The translations under genes and the position numbers were made by a program. A DNA stretch of 43,448 nucleotides, taken from positions 1 through 43,448 of the forward strand of contig JADZCJ010000051.1 in the NCBI GenBank assembly GCA_020851635.1. The letters are read 5' to 3'. Source of the stretch: Anaerolineae bacterium. Its GTDB lineage: Bacteria > Chloroflexota > Anaerolineae > UBA4142 > SHND01. Shown in pieces: positions 24,041-32,962 of this stretch; within the stretch, counting starts at the first letter, position 1, and the number at the start of each line of letters is the position of its first letter. A model generated the notes under the pieces. The model was not told the DNA's origin. It ran no database searches and worked only from the letters and a program-made list of their open reading frames with translations.

Positions 24041-24783
24041 GCGAGATTGTTATTCCGCATGACCTCATTGACGCGCTGCGAGGCGCGAAATCGGTGGTTG
24101 TGTTGACAGGCGCGGGAGTATCGGCAGAAAGCGGCGTGCCGACATTTCGGGATGCGCAGACGGGGCTGTGGGCAAAATTCGACCCGCAGGAACTGGCGAC
24201 GCGCGAGGCATTCGAACGCAACCCGAAAATGGTATGGGAATGGTATGCGTACCGGAGAGAGTTGACGGCGCGCGCCGAGCCGAATGCGGGACATTATGCG
24301 CTGGCGGAGCTGGAAGGACGCGCGAGCAATTTCACGCTGGTGACGCAGAATATTGACGGCTTGCACCAGCGCGCGGGCAGTCGGAATATGTTGGAGCTGC
24401 ACGGCAATATTCACCGAAACAAATGTTTTCAAGAGGACGTGCGAATAAGTCGCTGGATTGACAGCGGCGAGGAGCCGCCGCGCTGCCCGCGCTGTAACAG
24501 TTACCTGCGCCCGGATGTGGTATGGTTCGGAGAAATGCTGCCGCCCGTAGAATTGGATGAGGCATTTCGCGCGGCGGTCGAGTGCGACGTGTTTTTGTCC
24601 ATCGGCACGTCAGGCGTCGTCGAACCCGCCGCGTCGCTGCCGTTCATCGCCTTGCAAAAGGGCGCGATAGTGATTGAAGTGAACCCCGACGCGACGCCGT
24701 TGAGCAACGCGGCGACTTTTCGGCTGGCAGGACCGTCAGGTCTGGTGATGCCCAAGTTGGTAGAGGCGGTTCGGCACAAATAG
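24037..24783 (+). CDS. cobB: SIR2-family NAD-dependent protein deacylase
   Basis: A 248-residue class III sirtuin. NAD-binding GAGVSAESGVPTFRD (residues 25-39), TQNIDGLH (103-110) and catalytic His122 in ELHGN are intact. Tyr70 and Arg73 in WEWYAYRREL match the Y-x-x-R pair of SIRT5-like desuccinylases. The zinc finger is odd: only Cys130, Cys150 and Cys153 are present, and the expected partner of Cys130 (position 133) is Glu. It is translated by coupling to the truncated DUF423 frame. Confidence 0.92.
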   Translation: MSEIVIPHDLIDALRGAKSVVVLTGAGVSAESGVPTFRDAQTGLWAKFDPQELATREAFERNPKMVWEWYAYRRELTARAEPNAGHYALAELEGRASNFTLVTQNIDGLHQRAGSRNMLELHGNIHRNKCFQEDVRISRWIDSGEEPPRCPRCNSYLRPDVVWFGEMLPPVELDEAFRAAVECDVFLSIGTSGVVEPAASLPFIALQKGAIVIEVNPDATPLSNAATFRLAGPSGLVMPKLVEAVRHK

Positions 24784-24795
24784 ATGTCGGATGCA

Positions 24796-24848
24796 GGGGC
24801 GTTCGTTTGCGGGAACATCCGATTCCGGAGCGTTCATCTGAACGCCCC
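24796..24848. terminator. Nested inverted repeat between convergent SIR2 and HAD genes
   Basis: GGGGCGTTC (24796-24804) is inverted at 24840-24848, and a tighter hairpin GCGTTC-ATCT-GAACGC occupies 24830-24845. It fills the 64-bp gap between two converging genes, so a bidirectional terminator is plausible, though it lacks T-runs. The sequence style (GCGTTC..GAACGCCCC) suggests a dispersed intergenic repeat. Confidence 0.45.
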
Positions 24849-25633
24849 TACAGTTCCAGATCGGCGACGCTATCCACGATTCGAGTCGGGCGATAAGGCA
24901 ACTGCTCGACCATTTCCCGCGTTGTAACCCCCGTCAGCACCAGCACCGTTTCCAGACCGCTTTCTATCCCCACGCGCACGTCGGTGTGCATGTTATCCCC
25001 CACCATAACCGCATTTTCAGAGTGCTCGTTTAGAAAACGGAGCGCCGAACGCATCATTAACGGGTTCGGCTTGCCCACAAAATACGGTGCGACACCTGTG
25101 ACCGCCTGAATGAGCGCGGCGACGGCGCCGCAGGCGGGCACAAGACCGCTTTCACTCGGACCCGCGGTGTCGGGGTTGGTGGCGATGAAACGTGAACCAC
25201 TGTTGATCAAGCGCACCGCCTGCGTGATCTGACCATAAGAATAGGCATTGGTCTCGCCCAAGACGACATAGTCGGGATCGTGGTCGGTAAGGATAAACCC
25301 GGCGTCATGGAGCGCTTCGGTCAGACCGCTTTCGCCAAGCGCAAAACAGGTTGCATTTGGCGTCTGACTCTTGAGAAATGAAGCGGTGGCGAGGGACGAC
25401 GTATAGAGATGGTCGGGCGTCACCTGGATCCCGATACGCTGAAGGCGATGATGCAGATCGCGCGGGGTATACATCGGATTGTTGGTGAGAATGAGAAACT
25501 TGATCCCGCGCTGGTGCAGGCGCTGAATAAACGCGTCCGCGCCGAGAATAAGCTCGCTGCCGCGTATGATGACGCCGTCCATATCAATCAGGTAGGATTT
25601 TCTTGTTGGAGCAGGTGCCGTCAATTTTTTCAA
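24848..25633 (-). CDS. HAD-IIA family phosphatase, NagD-like
   Basis: A 261-residue HAD-superfamily hydrolase of subfamily IIA (C2 cap), relatives of which dephosphorylate sugar phosphates, nucleotides or phosphoglycolate. Motif I is LIDMDGVIIRG (17-27), motif II is LTNNP, motif III Lys is in VGKPNPLM and motif IV is MVGDNMHTDV. The substrate is unknown. The start is a TTG at 25633 overlapping the recD2 stop (TTGA) with GACGAGG upstream, so it is translationally coupled to recD2, an unexpected partner. Confidence 0.9.
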   Translation of the reverse strand: MKKLTAPAPTRKSYLIDMDGVIIRGSELILGADAFIQRLHQRGIKFLILTNNPMYTPRDLHHRLQRIGIQVTPDHLYTSSLATASFLKSQTPNATCFALGESGLTEALHDAGFILTDHDPDYVVLGETNAYSYGQITQAVRLINSGSRFIATNPDTAGPSESGLVPACGAVAALIQAVTGVAPYFVGKPNPLMMRSALRFLNEHSENAVMVGDNMHTDVRVGIESGLETVLVLTGVTTREMVEQLPYRPTRIVDSVADLEL

Positions 25634-27942
25634 CCTCGTCCCTCCGTATCGTACGCGGCGCGCGCGCGGCGCCTGCCCTGCCCGCCGTTTGATTCGCGCG
25701 CAACGCGCGGCGTGGTCACCTGCAGCTGCGCCAAACGCTGCGCGAGCCGCGTGTTGCGCCTCGAAATCTTGTTGTTGCGAACTGCCATGCCGATCGCTTT
25801 TTTGTTGCCAACGAGGACGACGAGCTGTTTGGCGCGTGTGACCGCCGTATAGAGCAGATTGCGCTGGAGCAGCATATAGTGCTGGGTGAGGATGGGTAAC
25901 ACCACCGCGCGGTATTCGCTGCCCTGCGACTTGTGCACGCTCATGGCAAACGCATGGACAATTTCGTCCAATTCGCTGAATTCATAGTGGACGACTGTGC
26001 CATCGTAATCAATGCTGAGCGCCTGCTCTTCGTAATCAATCTCGGTAATACGTCCCAAATCGCCGTTAAACACCTGTTTATCGTAATTGTTTCTCGTCTG
26101 CAGGACCTTGTCACCAACCCGAAAGATGCGCGCGCCGTGTCGCGTTTCGCGTTTGCCCGGAGCGACCGGGTTGAGCGCGTCCTGCAGCAGGTTGTTGAGT
26201 TCGCCGACGCCCGCCTGACCGCGATGCATCGGCGACAATACCTGTATATCCCGGACGCCGTCCAGCGAGAAACGTTTCGGGATGCGCGCGGTGACCAGCT
26301 CGACAATGCGCGCGGCAGCTTGCGCGGGTTCCTCTTCAGAGAACAAAAAAAAGTCGCGCGCGCTGTCGGCAAACAAGGGCATTTCGCCCTTGTTGATCCG
26401 ATGGGCGTTCGAGACAATCAACGAGGTCTCGTCCTGACGGAAAATCACATCGAGCGCGACGAGAGGCACGGCGGTTGACGCGATCATGTCCTTGAGAACA
26501 TTGCCCGACCCCACCGAGGGAAGTTGGTCGGGGTCGCCCACAAAGAGGATGTGCGAGGTCAGATCAATCGCCTTGAGCAAAGCATTCATCAGCAGCAAAT
26601 CAATCATGGAGGTCTCGTCCACGATGATCAAATCGGCGTCGAGCGGATTGTCGCGGTCGCGTAAAAAGCGTTTGGACTCGAACGGTTTGAATTCCAAAAG
26701 ACGGTGCAAAGTTTGCGCCTGCTCGCCCGTCGCCTCGCTCAGGCGTTTGGCAGCGCGTCCGGTCGGCGCGGCGAGTTTAAAGGTCTTGTGTTTGGCTTTG
26801 AGCAGTTGGATGAGGGCGCGCACCGTCGTTGTCTTGCCGGTGCCGGGTCCGCCCGTCAGGATCGAAACTTTTTCCGTCAGCGCGAGACGCACGGCTTCCA
26901 ACTGTCTCTCTGTAAGGGTGATCGTATTCTTTTCCGCCAGCCATGCCGCGGCTTTGGTCCAACTGACATTTTGAAATTCGGCGAGGCGCGTGCCGCGATT
27001 GGTTTCCAGGTCCATCAGGCGTTTCGCCGTATTCTTTTCGGCGAGATAGAACGGCGTGAGATAGACCGCCTGCGCGGCAGAGCCATCGTTCGGGCCCGTG
27101 TCAGAAACAAAAGCATCCTCGACGACGAGCTGCTCCTGGAGCGCCAGACGGTCAATCGCCGCGTTCACCTGTGCGTCGTGCGCGCCCAACGCCGTGCGGG
27201 ATTCATCCACCAGCGCGCCGCGTTCGGCAAAGACATGCCCATCGTCAATGAACTTGGCGAGCACATATTCGACGCCCGCCTCGATCCGCGCGGGGTCGTC
27301 CTCTTTCATCCCCAACGCCCGCGCAATTTTATCGGCAGTCAAAAAGCCAATCCCATAAATATCGCGCGCAAGGCGGTAGGGTTCGTTCTTGAGCACATTG
27401 AGCGCGCCGTCGCCGTACTGTTTGTAAATCTTGACGGCAAGCGCGGTGCTGACGCCGTGCGATGACAGAAACATCATGACCTCTTTGATCTGTTTCTGTT
27501 CCGCCCAGCCCTTTTGGATAATGTCAATGCGCTTGCTGCCGACACCGCCCACCTCGTTCAGCCGCCCGATGTCGTGCTCGATCACCTCCAGCGTGTCCAA
27601 CCCGAAATAGTCCACGATGCGTTTGGCAGTGACGGGTCCCACGCCTTTGATCAGCCCCGACCCCAGATATTTGCGGATGCCTTCGACTGTGGCGGGCAAT
27701 TGCAGGGTGAATTTTCTGATTTCGAACTGGCGACCGTGCGTGGGGTGATTGGTCCAAATGCCTTCGAGCGCAAGCGATTCGCCGACGCTCGCGCCCATGA
27801 GATTACCAATCACGGTGACGGTGTGTGACTTGGCCTCGGGGACAAAACGCGCGACGGTGTAGCCGTTTTCCTCGTTGTAAAACGTGATGCGCTCGATGAC
27901 GCCGGAGAGTTTTTGGAGGACGAGATTGGGGGAGACGTTCAC
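25630..27942 (-). CDS. recD2: RecD2/TraA-type SF1B DNA helicase
   Basis: A 770-residue ATP-dependent 5'-3' helicase of the RecD2 type, found without RecBC and involved in replication-fork and repair stability. The N-terminal about 90 residues are an OB-like region, followed by helix-hairpin-helix elements (LGSGLIKGVGPVTAKRIVDY). Walker A is SILTGGPGTGKTTTVRALI (about 355-370), motif II is LIIVDETSMIDL, and the C-terminus has VHKSQGSEYRAV and LLYTAVTRAK. It starts at GTG 27942 with no clear Shine-Dalgarno. Confidence 0.94.
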   Translation of the reverse strand: MNVSPNLVLQKLSGVIERITFYNEENGYTVARFVPEAKSHTVTVIGNLMGASVGESLALEGIWTNHPTHGRQFEIRKFTLQLPATVEGIRKYLGSGLIKGVGPVTAKRIVDYFGLDTLEVIEHDIGRLNEVGGVGSKRIDIIQKGWAEQKQIKEVMMFLSSHGVSTALAVKIYKQYGDGALNVLKNEPYRLARDIYGIGFLTADKIARALGMKEDDPARIEAGVEYVLAKFIDDGHVFAERGALVDESRTALGAHDAQVNAAIDRLALQEQLVVEDAFVSDTGPNDGSAAQAVYLTPFYLAEKNTAKRLMDLETNRGTRLAEFQNVSWTKAAAWLAEKNTITLTERQLEAVRLALTEKVSILTGGPGTGKTTTVRALIQLLKAKHKTFKLAAPTGRAAKRLSEATGEQAQTLHRLLEFKPFESKRFLRDRDNPLDADLIIVDETSMIDLLLMNALLKAIDLTSHILFVGDPDQLPSVGSGNVLKDMIASTAVPLVALDVIFRQDETSLIVSNAHRINKGEMPLFADSARDFFLFSEEEPAQAAARIVELVTARIPKRFSLDGVRDIQVLSPMHRGQAGVGELNNLLQDALNPVAPGKRETRHGARIFRVGDKVLQTRNNYDKQVFNGDLGRITEIDYEEQALSIDYDGTVVHYEFSELDEIVHAFAMSVHKSQGSEYRAVVLPILTQHYMLLQRNLLYTAVTRAKQLVVLVGNKKAIGMAVRNNKISRRNTRLAQRLAQLQVTTPRVARESNGGQGRRRARAAYDTEGRG

Positions 27943-28081
27943 GCCGGCAAGTATAAATCAATTTTGGAATTTAGATTATCCGACACGCTGACAAAAAGAG
28001 CGCGCGGCCAGCAGATAATAAAAGCGGATGTGGTGAGAATGTCATTGCCGCGTGTCTTGATTCATTGCAAAGCGATTTTTA

Positions 28082-29128
28082 TCACTTGTAAACGCCATAA
28101 CGCCGCGCCGCTTCCATCATGGCGTGAACATTTTCCGGTGGCGTCATCGGCGGCAAGGCACAACCGGGTCCGAGAATCAGTCCGCCCCCCTCACCCAAAA
28201 CCTCAATCGCTTCCTTGCATTTGGCATCCACTAACTCCGGCGTGCCGAGCGCCATAACCCCGCTCGGGTCAATCGGACCGAGAATCGTCGCCTTGCCGCG
28301 CGTCGCCGCTTTGACCTGCGCCATGTCAATTTTGTAATCGAGTTCGAGGACCGCCGCGCCCGTGTCCGCCATGTCGGCAGCGATGCGCGTCGCGTTGCCG
28401 CAGATGTGGTACGCGAGCAAAATATTTTCTTCCTTGAGCCGCGCGGCGAGCCGTTTGGCATACGGGTATTCGAATTCTTTGTACAGCTTGGGTGAGCAAA
28501 CATCGGGACCCGCCAGCGATTCGCCAATCGAAGTCATGTGTGCGCCTTGTTCCATTTGCGCGACACAATAGCGGTAGCTGGCTTGGAGCGAAAATTCCAG
28601 CAAGCGGCCGATTTCTTGCAAATGCTCCCGCGTCGCGAGTTCGTACAGGAACACATCCATTCCCAGAATCAATGCGGCGAGTGAAAACGGTCCCTGGTCG
28701 CCGCGTCCCATGATAAAGGCGCGGTCGCCAATCTCGCGCGCAACAATGCGCGTCGCCTTGAGCAACTCGGGCAGAGTGCCATCACGATACGGGTCAGGCA
28801 ATTTCAGCGAGTCCACCTGGTCGAGACTGCGGATGGCGGGAGTAAACGAAACCGGCGCGCTTTCGTCAAAATACTCGACGCCGCAGCCGCACGCTTGAGC
28901 CAGGGCGGCAGTGCCGTTTTCCAACAGCAACACATCGTGACCAAATTCGCGCCACGCGCGGATTTGCCCTTCTGCCATTGCCTCGCCGCTGCCAAAAAAT
29001 TCAGGAAACGGCATACCCGACGCCTGCGCGGTCATCATGAAATTGTGCAAGTCCACAGGCACGCGGTCCGGGATACCGCCTGCCAGCACCGTCTGCACAC
29101 GTTCGACGGAATTCATTGTCTCGCTCAT
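28082..29128 (-). CDS. Uroporphyrinogen decarboxylase-like (URO-D/MtaA) family protein
   Basis: A 348-residue URO-D-superfamily TIM barrel. It is not heme HemE: instead it has the zinc-type ligands of corrinoid methyltransferases such as MtaA, H-x-C in LAYHICGNATRIA (about 241-253) and a later Cys in LILGPGCALPP. Methyl transfer is the known chemistry of such members, but many lie in sugar operons with no known function. No corrinoid protein gene is near. The ATG overlaps the epimerase stop by 4 nt, so it is the last gene of the sugar operon. Confidence 0.88.
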   Translation of the reverse strand: MSETMNSVERVQTVLAGGIPDRVPVDLHNFMMTAQASGMPFPEFFGSGEAMAEGQIRAWREFGHDVLLLENGTAALAQACGCGVEYFDESAPVSFTPAIRSLDQVDSLKLPDPYRDGTLPELLKATRIVAREIGDRAFIMGRGDQGPFSLAALILGMDVFLYELATREHLQEIGRLLEFSLQASYRYCVAQMEQGAHMTSIGESLAGPDVCSPKLYKEFEYPYAKRLAARLKEENILLAYHICGNATRIAADMADTGAAVLELDYKIDMAQVKAATRGKATILGPIDPSGVMALGTPELVDAKCKEAIEVLGEGGGLILGPGCALPPMTPPENVHAMMEAARRYGVYK

Positions 29129-30405
29129 ACCAGCTCCATACGCGAATCGTTCTCTATCTTGTCCATCAGCGCGTCAATGCGGCGCACAAGTTCAAGACAC
29201 GCGCGCCCATTGTGGTAGGGACATTTCCACGGGTCTATTTTCCAATCATTGCGATAATACGGCGAAGGGTCATCCGCCGGTTCTATCAAAAAGGGTTTGC
29301 CGAGACGATTGACCTTGGCGAACCATTCGCCGCGCGCATGATCAATCACGTGCCGGTCAACAAAGTCCCAACACAACTTGACATTCTCCCAATAGCGCGG
29401 GTCGTGTGTCAATTCAAACGCATTCATCATGCCCACCAGCGTCTCCGCCTGTATCCACCAATGTTTATTGGTGCGCAAGTGACTGCCCTCGCGCGACGAT
29501 TCCAGAAACATCCCGCCGTCCTTGTCGAACCCTACACGCTCCACCGCGTTCAACATACGCAGCGAAACCGCGCGCATTCGTTCCACAATAATCGGGTCGC
29601 CGAGATTTTCCGCCGCGTCCAGCAGCAGCCACGATGCTTCGACATCGTGCCCAAATGAACAAATTCCGCGCGATGCCTCCGCTTCTTCCATCGCGTCGTC
29701 AAAAAAAATGCCAAGATGTCCCGAGGGGCGAATGATTTTGTCCAGGAAAAGCAGCAACAGTGAACGCAGACGCGTTTGCACCTCGGGGGCGCGCCAGACT
29801 TGATACAGCGCGGAGTATGCTTCCAGTGCGTGCAAATGCGTGTTCATTGTTTTCGGCTCGTCGTGGTCAGCCATGCGGTTTTTCCCGAGCAGCTGCCAGT
29901 CGCGCGTAAACGCTTCGCGATATCCGAAATTGGACGCGTCAGCCGTTTTTGCTTCCAGGAGGTGGAACAAGTCTTGAATATACCGCAAGCGTGCGGGCGC
30001 AGGTTCAAACGCGTAATGTTTGCACAGCGCATACAGCGCAAACGCCTGGGCATACGTGTGCTTGGTCGTGTCGGCGGGACGATTGTCCGGCGTGAGCTCC
30101 ATGAAAAAACCGCCGTGCGTATCGTCCGCAAAATAGGTCGTCAGCACATGATACGCGCGTCGCGCCATCTCGGCGTACGCTGCGTCACCGTATTTTGCGG
30201 CGGCGGCAGAAAAAGTCCACAAAATGCGCGCATTCAACACACACGCTTTGTTGGCGGTCAGCACCGGTTGGTTCTGCAAATCCACCGCGCCATAAAAGCC
30301 ATCGCCGCCGCGTTCGACGGCATACCGCATCCAATAGGGCAAAATGTCATGCACAAGTTCGTTTTCAAAACGGGCGCGATACGCGGCGAGCTCATCTCGG
30401 TTCAT
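29125..30405 (-). CDS. AGE family epimerase, cellobiose 2-epimerase-like
   Basis: A 426-residue (alpha/alpha)6-barrel sugar epimerase. Motifs closest to cellobiose 2-epimerases are seen: MNTHLHALEAYSALYQ, SFGHDVEASWLLLDAAENLG and KHWWIQAETLVGMMNAFE, with several catalytic His. It should interconvert glucose-type and mannose-type sugars at C2 in the cytoplasm. ATG 30405 overlaps the permease stop (ATGA), and is favoured over ATG 30426 for that reason. Being inside a sugar-import operon, it probably processes the imported glycoside. Confidence 0.88.
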   Translation of the reverse strand: MNRDELAAYRARFENELVHDILPYWMRYAVERGGDGFYGAVDLQNQPVLTANKACVLNARILWTFSAAAAKYGDAAYAEMARRAYHVLTTYFADDTHGGFFMELTPDNRPADTTKHTYAQAFALYALCKHYAFEPAPARLRYIQDLFHLLEAKTADASNFGYREAFTRDWQLLGKNRMADHDEPKTMNTHLHALEAYSALYQVWRAPEVQTRLRSLLLLFLDKIIRPSGHLGIFFDDAMEEAEASRGICSFGHDVEASWLLLDAAENLGDPIIVERMRAVSLRMLNAVERVGFDKDGGMFLESSREGSHLRTNKHWWIQAETLVGMMNAFELTHDPRYWENVKLCWDFVDRHVIDHARGEWFAKVNRLGKPFLIEPADDPSPYYRNDWKIDPWKCPYHNGRACLELVRRIDALMDKIENDSRMELV

Positions 30406-31385
30406 TTTCGAATTGGCTTTTGCCATGCGCTAAAGAGCACGGCAAAGAGCACGATGAGACCGCGCGCTACTTCTTGCCAGTAGGGGGGGACGCCCATCAG
30501 CGTCATACCGTTGGACAGCAAGCCGATAAAGAGCACACCGAGAAAGCTCCCAATCATCGAACCGGAACCGCCTGCGAGACTGGTGCCGCCGATCACCACC
30601 GCCGCGATAACGTCAAACTCTAGCCCCTGCCCGACGTTGTACACACCTGCCATCACGCGCGACGAAATGATAATGCCGCCCAGCGCCGCCATCAATCCGC
30701 TGAGCGCAAAAATGATGATGCGCGTGCGCCCAACCGGAATCCCGGAGAGACGCGACGCTTCTTCATTTCCGCCGACGCTATAGACGGACCTGCCAAACAC
30801 CGTCCGCGTGCTGAGAAATTGAAAAATGGCAATCGTGATCAGCATGAGCACCGCAGGCACGGGAATAATTCCCAATACATAACCCTGCCCCCAAAAACTG
30901 AATGATTCAGGAAACGGCGTTATCGGGTATGCATTGGTAACGACTTTAGCCATGCCCGAGAGACTGATATACAGCGCGAGCGTGACGACGAATGCCGGAA
31001 TACTCCAGCGCACACGGATGAATCCTGCGCCCATGTGAATCAAGGCGCCCTGTGCCAAAACAATACCCACGGCGAGGAGGAGTGGAATCTTGAGCGTGAT
31101 AGCCAGAATGCCGAGCAGTGAGGATGACCACGCCACCGCCGAGCCAACGCTCACGTCAATGTCACCCGAAATAATGACGAACGTCATGGCGCAGGCAATG
31201 ATGCCGTTGACCGCGACCGCGCGCAGAACATTAAAGAGGTTTGTGGGCAGCAAAAAGTTGGGCGCAAAAATCGCCAACAAACCAAACAGCACAATCAATG
31301 CAACCAGCAAACCGGAGCGCGCGATAAATTCACGCGTGCGGCGCAGCAACGCTGGCTGGGCTCGTACTTGCTGTGTCTTGACCAT
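30402..31385 (-). CDS. Ribose-type ABC importer permease (RbsC-like)
   Basis: A 327-residue permease with about 8-10 membrane helices and the RbsC-family features ACAMTFVIISGDIDVSVG, GRSVYSVGGNEEASRLSGI and GTSLAGGSGSMIGSFLG. The latter two are the cytoplasmic coupling region and the end of the pore domain. The ATG at 31385 lies 56 nt inside the ATPase gene, so the two are strongly coupled. It works with the ATPase and the binding protein of the same operon. Confidence 0.93.
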   Translation of the reverse strand: MVKTQQVRAQPALLRRTREFIARSGLLVALIVLFGLLAIFAPNFLLPTNLFNVLRAVAVNGIIACAMTFVIISGDIDVSVGSAVAWSSSLLGILAITLKIPLLLAVGIVLAQGALIHMGAGFIRVRWSIPAFVVTLALYISLSGMAKVVTNAYPITPFPESFSFWGQGYVLGIIPVPAVLMLITIAIFQFLSTRTVFGRSVYSVGGNEEASRLSGIPVGRTRIIIFALSGLMAALGGIIISSRVMAGVYNVGQGLEFDVIAAVVIGGTSLAGGSGSMIGSFLGVLFIGLLSNGMTLMGVPPYWQEVARGLIVLFAVLFSAWQKPIRK

Positions 31386-32883
31386 GCCCGATTTCCTCCA
31401 TCACGAGTGTCATCAACGTTTCAAGGTCTATCTCGCCGCGGCGGAACTGGTGCGTCAGATAGCCGCGATTCATGACCAGAATGCGGTCTGCGACCTCTAA
31501 TACTTCTTCGATTTCGGATGAGATAAACAGTATGCCGATCCCCTGCTGCGCAAGGTCGCGGACAAGGTGAAAAATCTGTTCTTTGGCTTGGATGTCAATC
31601 CCGCGCGTTGGCTCGTCCATGAGCAAAACGTCCGGCTGTGTATTGAGCCAATTGCCAATCACCACCTTTTGCTGATTGCCGCCGCTCAGTGTCCCGGTTG
31701 GCACGGACAGACTGGCAGTTTTGATCGAGAGTGATTCCACCATTCCCATTGCCAAACCCTGTGCGCGCTGCCGCTGTAAAATGCCGTGGATGTTCAAGCG
31801 ATTCAAACTGGCGAGCGTCAAGTTGTCCAGCACTGCAAATGGCAGGATCAGCCCCTGGCGTTTGCGGTCCTCCGGAGTCAATCCGATGCCGTTCGCTTTC
31901 ATGCGATTGGGGCTGGGGTGCGAAACGATTGTGCCGTTGACTTGGATTTCGCCGCTGTCAATCGCGTCCGCGCCAAAGATCGCACGCACGAGTTCCGTGC
32001 GTCCCGAGCCGAGCAGCCCCGCGATCCCCAACACTTCGCCGCCGTAAAGTTCAAAGGTCACGTCGTTGAGCCAACCTTTACGGTTCAAGTGCCGTACCGC
32101 GAGTTTGACGGCGCCGGGGTTACTCTTGGCGCCCCATTCGGTTGGCTGCCAGTCCGCGCCAATCATCATGTTCGCAATGCGTTTGGGGGTAGCTTCCGCC
32201 ACTTGAATTGTGCCGACCACCTTGCCGTCGCGCAGGACAGTTACCGTGTCGGCGACGCGCGGAATTTCCTGGAGCCGATGCGTGACATAAATAATGCCGT
32301 GCCCTTGTTCCGCCAGACGCCGGACGACTTTGTGCAGGACCGCAACTTCACCGGCAGGCAGCGCGCTCGTCGGTTCGTCGAGGACCATGACGCGCGGCGA
32401 AAATGAAATGGCCTTGGCGATTTCAACCAGCTGCTGTTGGGCAATGCTGAGACGCGAAACCTGCTCGTCCAGGTTCAAAGTCACTTCGAGCTGGTCTAGC
32501 GCTCCCCTGGCGATTTTTCGAATCTTGGCGTGGTCAATCATCGAAAACGCGCCCAGGCGCAATTGGGGCCAGCGACCAAGCAGAATATTTTCGGCGACCG
32601 TCAGCCCCGGCACCAAACTCATCTCCTGATACACCGTGCAGATGCCCATGTCGAATGCCGCACGCGTGTCAGGAATGGAAACCGGCTTGTCGTCAATACG
32701 AATTTCGCCGCTGTCCGGTTGATTGGCTCCGCTCAGAATTTTGACGAGTGTGGATTTGCCCGCGCCGTTCTTGCCGAGCAGCGCACGGACTTCACCCTTG
32801 TCCAGTGAAAAATCCACATTGTCCAGGGCGAGGACTCCGGGATACTGCTTGGTTACCTGATGCAAAGAAAGAATCGGTGGCAT
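31330..32883 (-). CDS. Ribose-type ABC importer ATPase with two domains (RbsA-like)
   Basis: A 517-residue fused double ATPase. Domain 1 has Walker A ALLGKNGAGKSTLVKIL, the usual degenerate signature LSIAQQQLVEIAKAI, and Walker B RVMVLDEPTSALP. Domain 2 has a weak Walker A GIAGLLGSGRTELVRAI, signature LSGGNQQKVVIGNWL and Walker B DVLLMDEPTRGID. This pattern is normal for RbsA/MglA/XylG. The Pro/Ala-rich C-terminal tail overlaps the permease start. Confidence 0.94.
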   Translation of the reverse strand: MPPILSLHQVTKQYPGVLALDNVDFSLDKGEVRALLGKNGAGKSTLVKILSGANQPDSGEIRIDDKPVSIPDTRAAFDMGICTVYQEMSLVPGLTVAENILLGRWPQLRLGAFSMIDHAKIRKIARGALDQLEVTLNLDEQVSRLSIAQQQLVEIAKAISFSPRVMVLDEPTSALPAGEVAVLHKVVRRLAEQGHGIIYVTHRLQEIPRVADTVTVLRDGKVVGTIQVAEATPKRIANMMIGADWQPTEWGAKSNPGAVKLAVRHLNRKGWLNDVTFELYGGEVLGIAGLLGSGRTELVRAIFGADAIDSGEIQVNGTIVSHPSPNRMKANGIGLTPEDRKRQGLILPFAVLDNLTLASLNRLNIHGILQRQRAQGLAMGMVESLSIKTASLSVPTGTLSGGNQQKVVIGNWLNTQPDVLLMDEPTRGIDIQAKEQIFHLVRDLAQQGIGILFISSEIEEVLEVADRILVMNRGYLTHQFRRGEIDLETLMTLVMEEIGHGQDTASTSPASVAAPHA

Positions 32884-32894
32884 ACAGTCTTGGA

Positions 32895-32939
32895 ATGGCA
32901 GGTCTGCCGATGTGTTTCACTATTCGACAAACCTGCCAT
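32895..32939 (-). promoter_or_regulatory. Intercistronic stem-loop between binding-protein and ATPase genes
   Basis: ATGGCAGGT at 32895-32903 is inverted exactly at 32931-32939, leaving a 27-nt loop. It sits in the 79-bp gap after the binding-protein gene on the minus strand and has no T-run. Like the hairpin at 7501-7538, it may keep the binding-protein mRNA more abundant. Confidence 0.55.
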
Positions 32940-32962
32940 AGAGTGACTCGTCAGCTTGCGGA

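Noticed and set aside
26704-27465. 253-codon plus-strand open frame inside recD2
   Set aside because: Antisense shadow; no family resemblance.
28082-29128. HemE uroporphyrinogen decarboxylase for heme synthesis
   Set aside because: It has the H-x-C...C zinc ligands of MtaA-type members and sits in a sugar operon, not with heme genes.
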